Below are positions 1 to 7,390 of a stretch of DNA of 64,000 nt, piece by piece. Position numbers and translations under genes: made by a program. The notes under the pieces were generated by a model. The model worked only from the letters and a program-made list of their open reading frames with translations. It was not told where the DNA came from and ran no database searches. Source of the DNA: Cellvibrionales bacterium (GTDB lineage Bacteria > Pseudomonadota > Gammaproteobacteria > Pseudomonadales > UBA7239); contig JADJPU010000001.1 of the NCBI GenBank assembly GCA_016713115.1, forward strand, positions 806,001 to 870,000. The letters run 5' to 3'. The first letter of the stretch is position 1; every line of letters begins with the position of its first letter.

Positions 1-209
1 GCAGCCACTAAATCTGAGAGCAGCACCGCCAAACGGCGCGGGCTGGCATAAATGCGCGCCTCTGCTCGGTTATGCGCTAAACCAGCGGCATCTAACTCGC
101 GATACAGCGTGCTGGAAAAACTTTTCAACAAATGTTTCAACGCTTTGGGTGGCAATTCTTCCGTGCCAATTTCAACCAAAAAATCATTTACAGGAGGATG
201 ATTGGACAT
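1..209 (-). CDS. glyS: Glycyl-tRNA synthetase beta subunit, N-terminal part (runs off window)
   Basis: Only the first ~69 residues lie in the window. They contain the typical beta-subunit opening FLVEIGTEELPPKAL at about residue 10, followed by the segment with ASPRRLAVLL. The subunit works with GlyQ in the alpha2beta2 enzyme that charges tRNA-Gly. The ATG is at 209..207 and shares one base with the glyQ stop (TAATG), with GGAGA just upstream inside glyQ, so the two subunits are translationally coupled. The 3' end lies outside the window, so completeness cannot be judged. Confidence 0.95.
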   Translation of the reverse strand, partial: MSNHPPVNDFLVEIGTEELPPKALKHLLKSFSSTLYRELDAAGLAHNRAEARIYASPRRLAVLLSDLVA

Positions 210-1174
210 TACTGCTCTCCTGTTTTTTGCTGGCTGGCAACGCGCGCCAACACTTCGTCGCGCAAGGCACTGGGTGCCAAAGGAAATTGCAGCGCCAAAC
301 GCGCATCAAAATACGCCTGCGCGACTGCCCTTGCGAGCGTGCGCACACGCAAAATATAACGCTGCCTTTCTGTCACCGAAATCGCATGGCGCGCATCCAA
401 TAAATTAAACGCATGCGAGGCTTTCATAACCATTTCATACGCCGGTAATGGCAGTTTTTCCGCCATCAAGCGCTGCGACTCTGCTTCGTACACATCAAAA
501 CACTGAAACAGAAAATCCACATTGGCCTGTTCAAAATTGAAGTGCGACATTTCCACTTCATTTTGATGAAACACATCACCGTAAGTGACCGGCTTGCCCT
601 GCGGATCTATCGTCCACACCAAATCAAAAATGGAATCCACGCCTTGCAGATACATCGCAATGCGTTCCAAGCCGTAAGTGATTTCGCCAGTCACAGGGAA
701 ACATTCCAAACCGCCCACTTGTTGAAAATAAGTGAACTGCGTGACTTCCATGCCGTTCAACCACACTTCCCAGCCAAGCCCCCACGCGCCCAGCGTAGGT
801 GATTCCCAGTTGTCCTCCACAAAGCGCACATCGTGCACTGTGGTATCGATGCCCAACATATTTAAGGAGTCGAGATACAGCTGTTGGATATTGTCCGGCG
901 ACGGCTTTAACACCACTTGAAATTGATAATAGTGCTGAAGGCGATTCGGGTTTTCGCCGTAGCGGCCATCCGCTGGACGGCGGCAGGGCTGCACATACGC
1001 GGCATTCCATGTTTCCGGGCCGATGGCGCGCAAAAAAGTGGCAGGATGAAAAGTGCCAGCGCCCACCTCCATGTCCAGTGGCTGCAGCACGACACAGCCA
1101 CAGCTGGCCCAGTATTGTTGCAGGGCGAGAATCAGCCCTTGGAAGGTGGAGACATCTGGTTTCGCGGTGCTCAC
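209..1174 (-). CDS. glyQ: Glycyl-tRNA synthetase alpha subunit
   Basis: Class II aminoacyl-tRNA synthetase subunit that activates glycine for tRNA-Gly. The sequence is strongly family-like throughout, with the conserved stretches MEVGAGTFHPATFLRAIGPE, PCRRPADGRYGENPNRLQHY and GWEVWLNGMEVTQFTYFQQV, and a C-terminal SVTERQRYILRVRTLAR. The open frame reaches a TTG at 1189, but the GTG at 1174..1172 gives an N-terminus (VSTAKPDVSTFQGLILAL) closer to the usual family start, so I use it; this choice is moderate. It is the first gene of glyQ-glyS, and a TATAAT box sits about 36 bases upstream. Length (~321 aa) is normal. Confidence 0.96.
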   Translation of the reverse strand: MSTAKPDVSTFQGLILALQQYWASCGCVVLQPLDMEVGAGTFHPATFLRAIGPETWNAAYVQPCRRPADGRYGENPNRLQHYYQFQVVLKPSPDNIQQLYLDSLNMLGIDTTVHDVRFVEDNWESPTLGAWGLGWEVWLNGMEVTQFTYFQQVGGLECFPVTGEITYGLERIAMYLQGVDSIFDLVWTIDPQGKPVTYGDVFHQNEVEMSHFNFEQANVDFLFQCFDVYEAESQRLMAEKLPLPAYEMVMKASHAFNLLDARHAISVTERQRYILRVRTLARAVAQAYFDARLALQFPLAPSALRDEVLARVASQQKTGEQ

Positions 1175-1209
1175 AACAACGGTATCCAATACAGTTTTTC
1201 AGGTGCTGC

Positions 1210-1240
1210 ATTATATACAGGCATAAAAAAAGCCGCCTGC
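1210..1240 (-). promoter_or_regulatory. Probable glyQS promoter (-10 box)
   Basis: A perfect TATAAT lies on the minus strand at 1215..1210, preceded by TG two bases further out, which resembles an extended -10. The -35 position falls in the T-rich tail of the upstream terminator and has no good match. It would place the start of transcription near 1203, about 30 bases before the chosen glyQ start. Confidence 0.4.
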
Positions 1241-1250
1241 GAGGGCGGCT
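1225..1250 (-). terminator. Rho-independent terminator of the cold-shock gene
   Basis: On the minus strand a 7-bp GC-rich stem AGCCGCC/GGCGGCT with a 6-base loop is followed directly by a run of T. It lies about 20 bases past the stop of the cold-shock gene at 1271 and separates it from glyQS. Confidence 0.9.
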
Positions 1251-1270
1251 CTTTTACAACGGCGGAGCGA

Positions 1271-1480
1271 TTAGATCGCTTGTACGTTGCTGGCCTGTGG
1301 GCCTTTTTGACCTTGAGTCACTTCAAAGCTAACGCGCTGACCTTCAGCGAGTGTTTTGAAGCCTGAGCCTTGGATGGCGCTGAAATGTACGAATACATCT
1401 TTGCCATTGTCTTGCTCGATAAAGCCGAAGCCTTTGCTTTCGTTGAACCATTTGACCTTGCCAGTAGCTTGGTTAGACAT
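1271..1480 (-). CDS. CspA-family cold-shock protein
   Basis: A 69-residue single cold-shock domain that binds single-stranded RNA/DNA and melts RNA structure. Both RNA-binding motifs are intact: KGFGFI (RNP1) and DVFVHF (RNP2). The start TGKVKWFNESKGFGFI and end GPQASNVQAI are standard for the family. The ATG at 1480 has GGGAG eight bases upstream. It is monocistronic, with its own terminator at 1225-1250 and a long untranslated leader, as expected for temperature-controlled csp genes. Paralogues are usually numerous in these genomes, so no letter is assigned. Confidence 0.95.
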   Translation of the reverse strand: MSNQATGKVKWFNESKGFGFIEQDNGKDVFVHFSAIQGSGFKTLAEGQRVSFEVTQGQKGPQASNVQAI

Positions 1481-1660
1481 TTTCTTAACTCCCGGGTGTA
1501 ACCCAGATAAATGGAAATTGCCCGCAGAGCGGACGGTTTATCTGAAAATCCAGCACTTACTCGGGAAGAACCAAGCGGTACTACTTAAAGGGCCATCGGT
1601 ATTTCTGGTGGTAACTAGTTTTCAGTGGCTCCAGTGTATGCAGTTGACTTTAGATGTAAA
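1481..1660 (-). promoter_or_regulatory. Promoter and ~145-nt 5' leader of the cold-shock gene
   Basis: This 204-base gap before carbonic anhydrase holds no gene. On the minus strand TTTACA (1660..1655) and TACACT (1638..1633) are separated by 16 bp, a fair sigma70 match, predicting a start near 1626 and a leader of about 145 nt. E. coli cspA has a leader of similar size that controls translation by refolding with temperature. No conserved cold-box was identified by eye. Confidence 0.5.
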
Positions 1661-1684
1661 GCCTTTTTTACGCACCAAACTGGC

Positions 1685-2341
1685 TCAACTGGGCTGCTCA
1701 CCACCCAGTTCGGAGCCGACGCGGTAGATGTCATCCAACTGTTCTTTTCCCGTGATGCACACATTCAAGTCTTTCAGCCAACCGTTGCGCAGGGAGTAAA
1801 TCCAGCCGTGCACCGCCAATTCCTGTCCACGATCCCAAGCATCCTGCACGATAGTGGTGGAGCACACATTATTCACCTGCTCCACCACATTCAATTCACA
1901 CAGCAAATTCACGCGCTGCTCTTCATCGGCAATCGCTTCCAATTTTTCATGATGTTGACGATAAATATCTTTGATATTGCGCAGCCAGTTATCAATCAAA
2001 CCGTATTTTTGATTGCTCATCGCCGCACGCACGCCGCCGCAACCGTAATGCCCCACCACCATCACATGTTTAACCTTGAGCACTTCCACTGCGTATTGCA
2101 AAACAGATAAGCAATTCAAATCCGTGTGCACCACCACATTGGCAACATTGCGATGCACAAACACTTCCCCAGGCATCAAACCGACAATTTCATTAGCCGG
2201 CACGCGCGAATCGGAACAGCCTATCCACAAATATTCTGGTGACTGTTGCTCTGACAGCTCACGAAAAAAATCGGGGTGGATTTTTTTAATCGACTCTGCC
2301 CACTGGCGGTTATTTTCAAACAGATTTGGCAACAGTTTCAC
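1685..2341 (-). CDS. can: Beta-class carbonic anhydrase
   Basis: Cytoplasmic zinc enzyme interconverting CO2 and bicarbonate. The zinc ligands are visible: the Cys and Asp of WIGCSDSRVP, and His/Cys of GHYGCGGV about 55 residues later. The length (218 aa) matches E. coli Can. The start is GTG at 2341, supported by AGGAGA eight bases upstream inside the end of purK. It lies directly after purE-purK on the same strand, a sensible setting because PurK uses bicarbonate. Confidence 0.95.
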   Translation of the reverse strand: MKLLPNLFENNRQWAESIKKIHPDFFRELSEQQSPEYLWIGCSDSRVPANEIVGLMPGEVFVHRNVANVVVHTDLNCLSVLQYAVEVLKVKHVMVVGHYGCGGVRAAMSNQKYGLIDNWLRNIKDIYRQHHEKLEAIADEEQRVNLLCELNVVEQVNNVCSTTIVQDAWDRGQELAVHGWIYSLRNGWLKDLNVCITGKEQLDDIYRVGSELGGEQPS

Positions 2342-2345
2342 GAGT

Positions 2346-3428
2346 TCATTCTCCTAGCACATGCAGCACTTGTGCAATTTTTTCTTCACGCAGCGCGGCG
2401 CTGTTGGCGCGCACCGTGATATGCCCTAATTTTCTCGCTGGTTTTTCTGTTTTGGCGTAATAATGCACATGCACTTGTGGCAGTTTCAGCAGTGATGGCA
2501 AATCAGGGTGTACGCCCACAATATTCACCATCGCCGGAAAACCAACGCATGCGGTACTCCCCAAAGGCAAACCCGCCACGGCGCGCAAATGGTTTTCAAA
2601 CTGGGAAGTTTCTGAGCCTTCAATCGTCCAATGACCGGAGTTGTGTACGCGCGGTGCAAACTCATTCGCCACCAACTCGCCGTTGACATCAAACAACTCC
2701 AAACACAACACGCCGACATAATCTAAAGCATCGAGCAGACGCTTCACTATCACCTCGGCAGGCTTTTGCAACTCATCATCTAGCAAAGCGCGCGAAGTAA
2801 ACAAAATGCCATCACGATGCACATTTTCTGACAGCGGATAAAAAACAGCTTCGCCATCACGCCCGCGTGCAGCGATGATGGACACTTCGCGCTGAAACGG
2901 CACGAAACCTTCCAAAATTAACGCACTGCCACCCAAAGCTTTCCACGCTGTCGCAACATCTTCTTCACTGCGCAATACAAACTGCCCTTTGCCGTCGTAA
3001 CCAAAGCGGCGCGTTTTCAAAATCGCGGGCAAGCCAAGTTGTGTGACTGCAGCGCGCAAATCTTGCTCAGAATCCACCGCCGCATACGGCGCGGTGCGTA
3101 TACCTAAATCAGCAAGATATTGTTTTTCAATCAAGCGATCTTGGCTAACTTCCAAGGCGCGCAGTGGCGGATATACCGGCACCTGTGCCGCCAATTTTTT
3201 CAAGGCGGCGCTGGGTACATTTTCAAATTCATATGTACAGACATCGACGGTGTTAACAAACTGCGCCAACGCCGTTTCATCGTCGTACGGCGCACACACA
3301 TGTTCGCCGACGATATTTGCACAAGCACTGCGCTCTGGCTCCCAGAACACCGGCTCCAAAGCCAAGGGCAAGCCAGCCACACCCAACATGCGGCCAAGCT
3401 GACCGCCGCCCAACACACCTATTTTCAT
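2346..3428 (-). CDS. purK: N5-carboxyaminoimidazole ribonucleotide synthase
   Basis: ATP-grasp enzyme of purine biosynthesis that carboxylates AIR with bicarbonate and ATP to N5-CAIR, the substrate of PurE. The N-terminal preATP-grasp motif GVLGGGQLGRMLG, the segment LKTRRFGYDGKGQ and the C-terminal metal/ATP site LVANEFAPRVHNSGHWT are present. The length is 360 aa, normal. Its ATG overlaps the purE stop (ATGA at 3425-3428), so the two are translationally coupled. Can follows four bases after its stop. Confidence 0.97.
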   Translation of the reverse strand: MKIGVLGGGQLGRMLGVAGLPLALEPVFWEPERSACANIVGEHVCAPYDDETALAQFVNTVDVCTYEFENVPSAALKKLAAQVPVYPPLRALEVSQDRLIEKQYLADLGIRTAPYAAVDSEQDLRAAVTQLGLPAILKTRRFGYDGKGQFVLRSEEDVATAWKALGGSALILEGFVPFQREVSIIAARGRDGEAVFYPLSENVHRDGILFTSRALLDDELQKPAEVIVKRLLDALDYVGVLCLELFDVNGELVANEFAPRVHNSGHWTIEGSETSQFENHLRAVAGLPLGSTACVGFPAMVNIVGVHPDLPSLLKLPQVHVHYYAKTEKPARKLGHITVRANSAALREEKIAQVLHVLGE

Positions 3429-3928
3429 GCGGGGTTCCGTGGATCTGGATGGCTCAACACTTTGTCGGTTTGCTGTTGGCGGTAGCGCTCGTAAGCAGCG
3501 CGATATTCAGGATAGTGATTGCCCAACATGGCGCAGGCGAGTAGCGCAGCGTTCACTGCACCGGCTTTGCCGATGGCCATGGTGCCGACTGGCACGCCCG
3601 CCGGCATTTGCACGATAGACAGCAGTGAGTCCACACCATTCAGCGTTTTGGATTGCACCGGCACGCCCAGCACCGGCAGCGCGGTTTTTGAGGCGGCCAT
3701 ACCGGGCAGATGCGCGGCACCGCCCGCACCGGCAATGATGACAGCCAAACCGCGCTCGGCGGCTGAAGCGGCGTAGCTGAATAATTTGTCTGGCGTGCGA
3801 TGCGCCGACACCACTTCCACTTCGTGGGGAATGCCTAGCTCTTTGAGCGTTTCTGCCGTGTGTTGCAGCGTATCCCAGTCGCTACTGGAACCCATGATGA
3901 CACCGACAAGAGGAGTATTCGCGTTCAT
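3425..3928 (-). CDS. purE: N5-CAIR mutase (class I PurE)
   Basis: Converts N5-CAIR to CAIR in de novo purine synthesis. Class I signature MGSSSDW is near the N-terminus, followed by SAHRTPD and the GAGGAAHLPGMAAS nucleotide-binding loop. The protein is 167 aa, the usual octameric PurE size. It is the promoter-proximal gene of purE-purK-can. The gene reads away from the DUF5665-like gene at 4021, so 3929-4020 must hold two divergent promoters; no convincing hexamers were seen. Confidence 0.97.
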   Translation of the reverse strand: MNANTPLVGVIMGSSSDWDTLQHTAETLKELGIPHEVEVVSAHRTPDKLFSYAASAAERGLAVIIAGAGGAAHLPGMAASKTALPVLGVPVQSKTLNGVDSLLSIVQMPAGVPVGTMAIGKAGAVNAALLACAMLGNHYPEYRAAYERYRQQQTDKVLSHPDPRNPA

Positions 3929-3976
3929 CGCCTATGACCGTGGCTGGAAGGCGGCACAGTTTACCGCAAGGTCAGA

Positions 3977-3998
3977 CTCTCGTAACCTTCAACGAGAG
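3977..3998 (+). promoter_or_regulatory. Hairpin in the leader of the DUF5665-like gene
   Basis: CTCTCGT and ACGAGAG form a perfect 7-bp inverted repeat with an 8-base loop, ending 12 bases before the AAGGAG Shine-Dalgarno of the gene at 4021. There is no T-run, so it is not a terminator. It could be an operator or an mRNA stem. Confidence 0.4.
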
Positions 3999-4020
3999 CC
4001 GCACCGTACAAGGAGTTTCG

Positions 4021-4320
4021 ATGAGCCAGCCCAACAACACGCCAACCGAACCTGAGCGCGAAATCATACAAAGCGTTCGCGCTATCGAGCAGCAGTTACA
4101 AAAAATCAGCAGCCACCCGCTCATCGTCAAACCGCCCACCACGGCGCGCGAATTGTTGCTGCAATTTCTCAAAGGTGCCGCATTTGGCTTGGGCAGCGTG
4201 GCTGGCGCAGGGATTGTGTTGTCGTTGATTATCTATCTGTTGTCACAAATTCAGTTTGTGCCAATTTTGGGTGATTTCATCAAAGATATATTGACGCAGA
4301 TACAACCGCCGACACACTGA
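4021..4320 (+). CDS. Small membrane protein, DUF5665-like
   Basis: A 99-residue protein with a charged N-terminal half containing EIIQSVRAIEQQLQ (short helix) and one long hydrophobic region GLGSVAGAGIVLSLIIYLLS, followed by PILGDFIKDIL. The layout (soluble helix, ARELLLQFLKG, membrane segment, FI-D motif) matches my recollection of the uncharacterised DUF5665 family; no function is known. The ATG at 4021 has AAGGAG five bases upstream; the open frame extends further 5' but without a ribosome site. It stands alone between the divergent pur operon and the convergent glycan gene. Confidence 0.75.
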   Translation: MSQPNNTPTEPEREIIQSVRAIEQQLQKISSHPLIVKPPTTARELLLQFLKGAAFGLGSVAGAGIVLSLIIYLLSQIQFVPILGDFIKDILTQIQPPTH

Positions 4321-4331
4321 AACTCAAAGCA

Positions 4332-5786
4332 CTATCTGTCGAACGCCTTAAACCGCTTTTTAAAAATCAATAGCAGAAACTCCCAAAACGCTTTGGGATT
4401 GCGATAGGCGCGAATTTGCGAAGTACTGCGATTGAAATAATTCACAGGGATTTCCAGTACCCGCAAGCGTGTATCCAAACAGGCAATCATCATTTCAACA
4501 GAAAATGCGGGGCCCTTGGCATTGAGGTCAGGTGCAATAGCATCCCATGTGCTGCGCCAAAACGCGCGCAAGGTACAGCCAGTATCTGTAAAGCGTGCTT
4601 CGCGATCCCACCACAACATTTCCACCAACTTTCCCAATGCAGTATGTGCGATACGCACTGCGCCGCGCATAGTAGAACCTTGTTCGATCAATTGGCGCGT
4701 GGTGCGCGTACCTATCACCATATCGGCGTCGCGCAGATAGGCAAACAGCTTGGCGACATCGCGCGCGGAAAATGAATAGTCCGCTTCAGTTAGCACCACG
4801 ATGTCTGCTTGAATCCTTTGCAAAGCGTATCGCAATTTTTCGCCGTACAGCACACAACCCGCCGGACAAACAATCAACTGCGCACCGGCATCACTAGCGC
4901 GCCGCTGGATGACGCTACTGTCTGGCAACACCACAAAAATCTCATCAAACAACGCCGTTTCACGATAACGCTCTAGGGTGAAGGCGATACTTTCTTCATC
5001 ACCCTCTGCATAAATCAACAGTGCCTTCCTGTTGTTTGCAAAATGCAGATCGCGATCGTGATAGCGCGCCAAGGCCAGCGAATCACGGTCGTTGATGTTG
5101 ACATAGGTACCAGCAAGTTGAAAAAAACGCCCGCGCTCACCCGCCTGCAACAAATCATTGAGTAGACTGACAAAATCAATCGCCGCCTTATGTCGCTCGA
5201 ATGCCAGCTCAATAAAAGCAAAAATTTTCGGCGAGCAAAGAAAAGTGCCGCTGCCCATAATATCGTTAACAATAGTATTGGGCTTTTCTATCAACGACTG
5301 CAAATAACCATCTTTTTCTGTGATGGCATAATTTCTCTTAATTAAATTTTCATCATCCACTTTAAGCCCTACACAAATAAACAGCGCATCCTACCACGGC
5401 ACACGCAATAGTCCCGCATGATTAGAGCTTAGGTAACTTTCATCGCACAGCATCACACAAAAGTAAGTGCTGATATATTTTTTTGCCAGTAACACTGACC
5501 ACGCCCAACCTTTCTCCAGCGCATCGTTGACAACATAGTGCAGACGCACGCGCAGCCTCTCGCCATCACCCAACTGTCGCTGAATTTGTTCGCCGAGATG
5601 GCCGATTACAATCACAATATCCGTGATCGCCAAATCATCACGCATGATGGTAATGATCCGTTCAATATTGGGCACACCGTTGATATTTAACAAGGCTTTG
5701 TGTTGGTTCTCTGTATAGGGAACCGCGCGCGATCCCTTGCCTGCAGCAGGAATCAAGCCCCATAAAACTTGCTGCACTTCACTCAT
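4332..5786 (-). CDS. Sugar-phosphate nucleotidyltransferase / GT2 fusion, interrupted by in-frame TAG
   Basis: Two domains in one frame. The N-terminal part starts MSEVQQVLWGLIPAAGKGSR, the nucleotide-binding loop of sugar-phosphate nucleotidyltransferases, and continues through VIGHLGEQ and LCDESYL. The C-terminal ~200 residues resemble a dolichyl-phosphate-mannose-synthase-type GT2 domain (LTEADYSFS, MVIGTRTT, TDTGCTLRAF). A TAG at 5393..5391 splits the frame; ten in-frame codons later the homology resumes at VDDENLIKRNY, so only the stop separates the halves. A substitution (real nonsense mutation or consensus error) is likely; the sequence downstream is undamaged. The ATG at 5786 overlaps the upstream GT2 gene by 8 bp. 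It likely makes and uses an activated sugar for the envelope glycan. Confidence 0.75.
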
Positions 5787-6498
5787 GACGACTATCCCTG
5801 CATGAACTGGATTTTGGCAGCCACAAACGATAACGCAGCAACCAGAAAAAATATTTTGCTGTTTCTGTGATATGTGACATTTTGGATGCGCCATGTTGCC
5901 TAGGCGAAAATACGATGGGGATTTCCGCAATTTTGATACCGCACTGCGCCAATGCAACCGCCAATTCCAACACTTGCTCAAAACCTTCGCGCTGTAATAC
6001 CACATCGCGTAAACATTCTCGCCGCAGGGCTTTACAACCCGTATACAGATCAGAGACACGCTGTTGGAACAAAAAATTATAGAGCGAGGAAATAATTGTA
6101 TTGCCAATCCATTTCAACAGCGGCATACCCGCTGTTGCAAAGGTTTTTTCGAGCAGACGACTAGCATAAACAACAGGCTGCTGTTGCAACGCTTGCAACA
6201 ATTCTGGAATACATTCCGGCGGATATTCGCAGTCCGCATCAATGATGATTACACGATCGCACTGTGCTGCCTGCAAACCACTGCGCAGGGAAGCGCCATA
6301 GCCAAAATTACTCTCGTGTTTGATCAGTAAAACTTCTGGCAGCGCTGCAAGATATTCCACGCTACCATCGGTGGATGCATTGTCGACAAAAATTAAATTG
6401 AGATTTTTGAAGATCGGCAATGTTTGCAAACGCCGCAATAACAGCGGAAGATTTTCACGCTCGTTATACACAGGAATGATGACATCCGCTGTTTTCAT
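5779..6498 (-). CDS. Family 2 glycosyltransferase (polyprenyl-phosphate type)
   Basis: A 239-residue GT-A enzyme. It begins with ADVIIPVYNERENLPLLL, has FVDNASTDGS and the metal-binding IIDADCEYPP, then YTGCKALRRE and a basic C-terminal end. This pattern is that of enzymes moving a sugar from a nucleotide donor to a lipid phosphate. No C-terminal transmembrane pair is present, so it is probably a peripheral membrane protein. It is coupled to the nucleotidyltransferase fusion downstream (8-bp overlap), suggesting the two act on the same sugar. The gene begins nine bases after the stop of the regulator at 6508. Confidence 0.85.
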   Translation of the reverse strand: MKTADVIIPVYNERENLPLLLRRLQTLPIFKNLNLIFVDNASTDGSVEYLAALPEVLLIKHESNFGYGASLRSGLQAAQCDRVIIIDADCEYPPECIPELLQALQQQPVVYASRLLEKTFATAGMPLLKWIGNTIISSLYNFLFQQRVSDLYTGCKALRRECLRDVVLQREGFEQVLELAVALAQCGIKIAEIPIVFSPRQHGASKMSHITETAKYFFWLLRYRLWLPKSSSCRDSRHE

Positions 6499-6507
6499 TT
6501 CGTCACA

Positions 6508-7365
6508 TTACTCCACATCTGGCACGCGCAACGACTGCATACCAGAACGCAAGCGATACAAATGACCTTGCAAGAGCGAACCTTTGCGCTGCGCCACACC
6601 CACAGCCAACACATCGATCACTGCCAAGTGCGCAATGCGCGATGATAGCGGCGTATAAATTTCAAACTCTTCATCAACATCAATACACAAAGGAATCGTT
6701 GCCGCCTCTGCCACCGGGGTACCCGATGGCGCCATGCCGATTACGATGCCGCCCACATCTTTCACCAATTCGATGACATCCAACAACGAACGCGTGCGGC
6801 CGCTTTGTGAAATTGCCACCACCACATCACCTTTTTGCAAAGACAGCGCAGACATGGTTTGGATATGCGTATCCGCATACGCTGCTGACGCCAATTGCAA
6901 GCGAAAAAAACGGTGTTGTGCATCCGCTGCCACCGCCGCTGATGCGCCGTGACCATAAAACTCAACCCGATTTGCTTGTGTTAAAGCCGCAATCGCTTTG
7001 TGTAAATGCGTAGCATTCAAACCGTCACGCACTTTCAGCAAAGTATCAATCGTCGCATCAAAAATTTTGCGGCTAAAATCTGCCACAGAGTCAGAATCCG
7101 TAACTGCCACACGGCCAAAACCCTGACTGACAGCCAACTCTTGTGCCAATGCCAATTTGAATTCCTGAAAACCGTCACAGCCAACCGCGCGACAAAAACG
7201 CACCACAGTTGGCTCACTCACATCCGCTCGCGCTGCCAAGTCGACAATACGCATATTGATTACCGCACTCAAATGCGCCAACACATAATCCGCCACTTTC
7301 CCTTCGGATTTTCGCATTTGTTTGCTGTTGTTGCGAATGCGTTCAGTTAATGCAATAGATTTCAT
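6508..7365 (-). CDS. RpiR/HexR-family transcriptional regulator
   Basis: A 285-residue regulator with an N-terminal RpiR-type helix-turn-helix (residues ~1-75; DLAARADVSEPTVVRFCRAV) and a C-terminal SIS sugar-phosphate-binding domain (~125-260; YGHGASAAVAADAQ, VAISQSGRTRSLL). HexR relatives sense phosphorylated sugars such as KDPG and control central sugar metabolism; MurR relatives respond to N-acetylmuramate 6-phosphate. Here it is not beside zwf/edd but inside the glycan locus, upstream of two glycosyl genes, so it might control them. Its target cannot be told from sequence. Confidence 0.85.
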   Translation of the reverse strand: MKSIALTERIRNNSKQMRKSEGKVADYVLAHLSAVINMRIVDLAARADVSEPTVVRFCRAVGCDGFQEFKLALAQELAVSQGFGRVAVTDSDSVADFSRKIFDATIDTLLKVRDGLNATHLHKAIAALTQANRVEFYGHGASAAVAADAQHRFFRLQLASAAYADTHIQTMSALSLQKGDVVVAISQSGRTRSLLDVIELVKDVGGIVIGMAPSGTPVAEAATIPLCIDVDEEFEIYTPLSSRIAHLAVIDVLAVGVAQRKGSLLQGHLYRLRSGMQSLRVPDVE

Positions 7366-7390
7366 ACATTACTCACTTTTCAAAACACGC

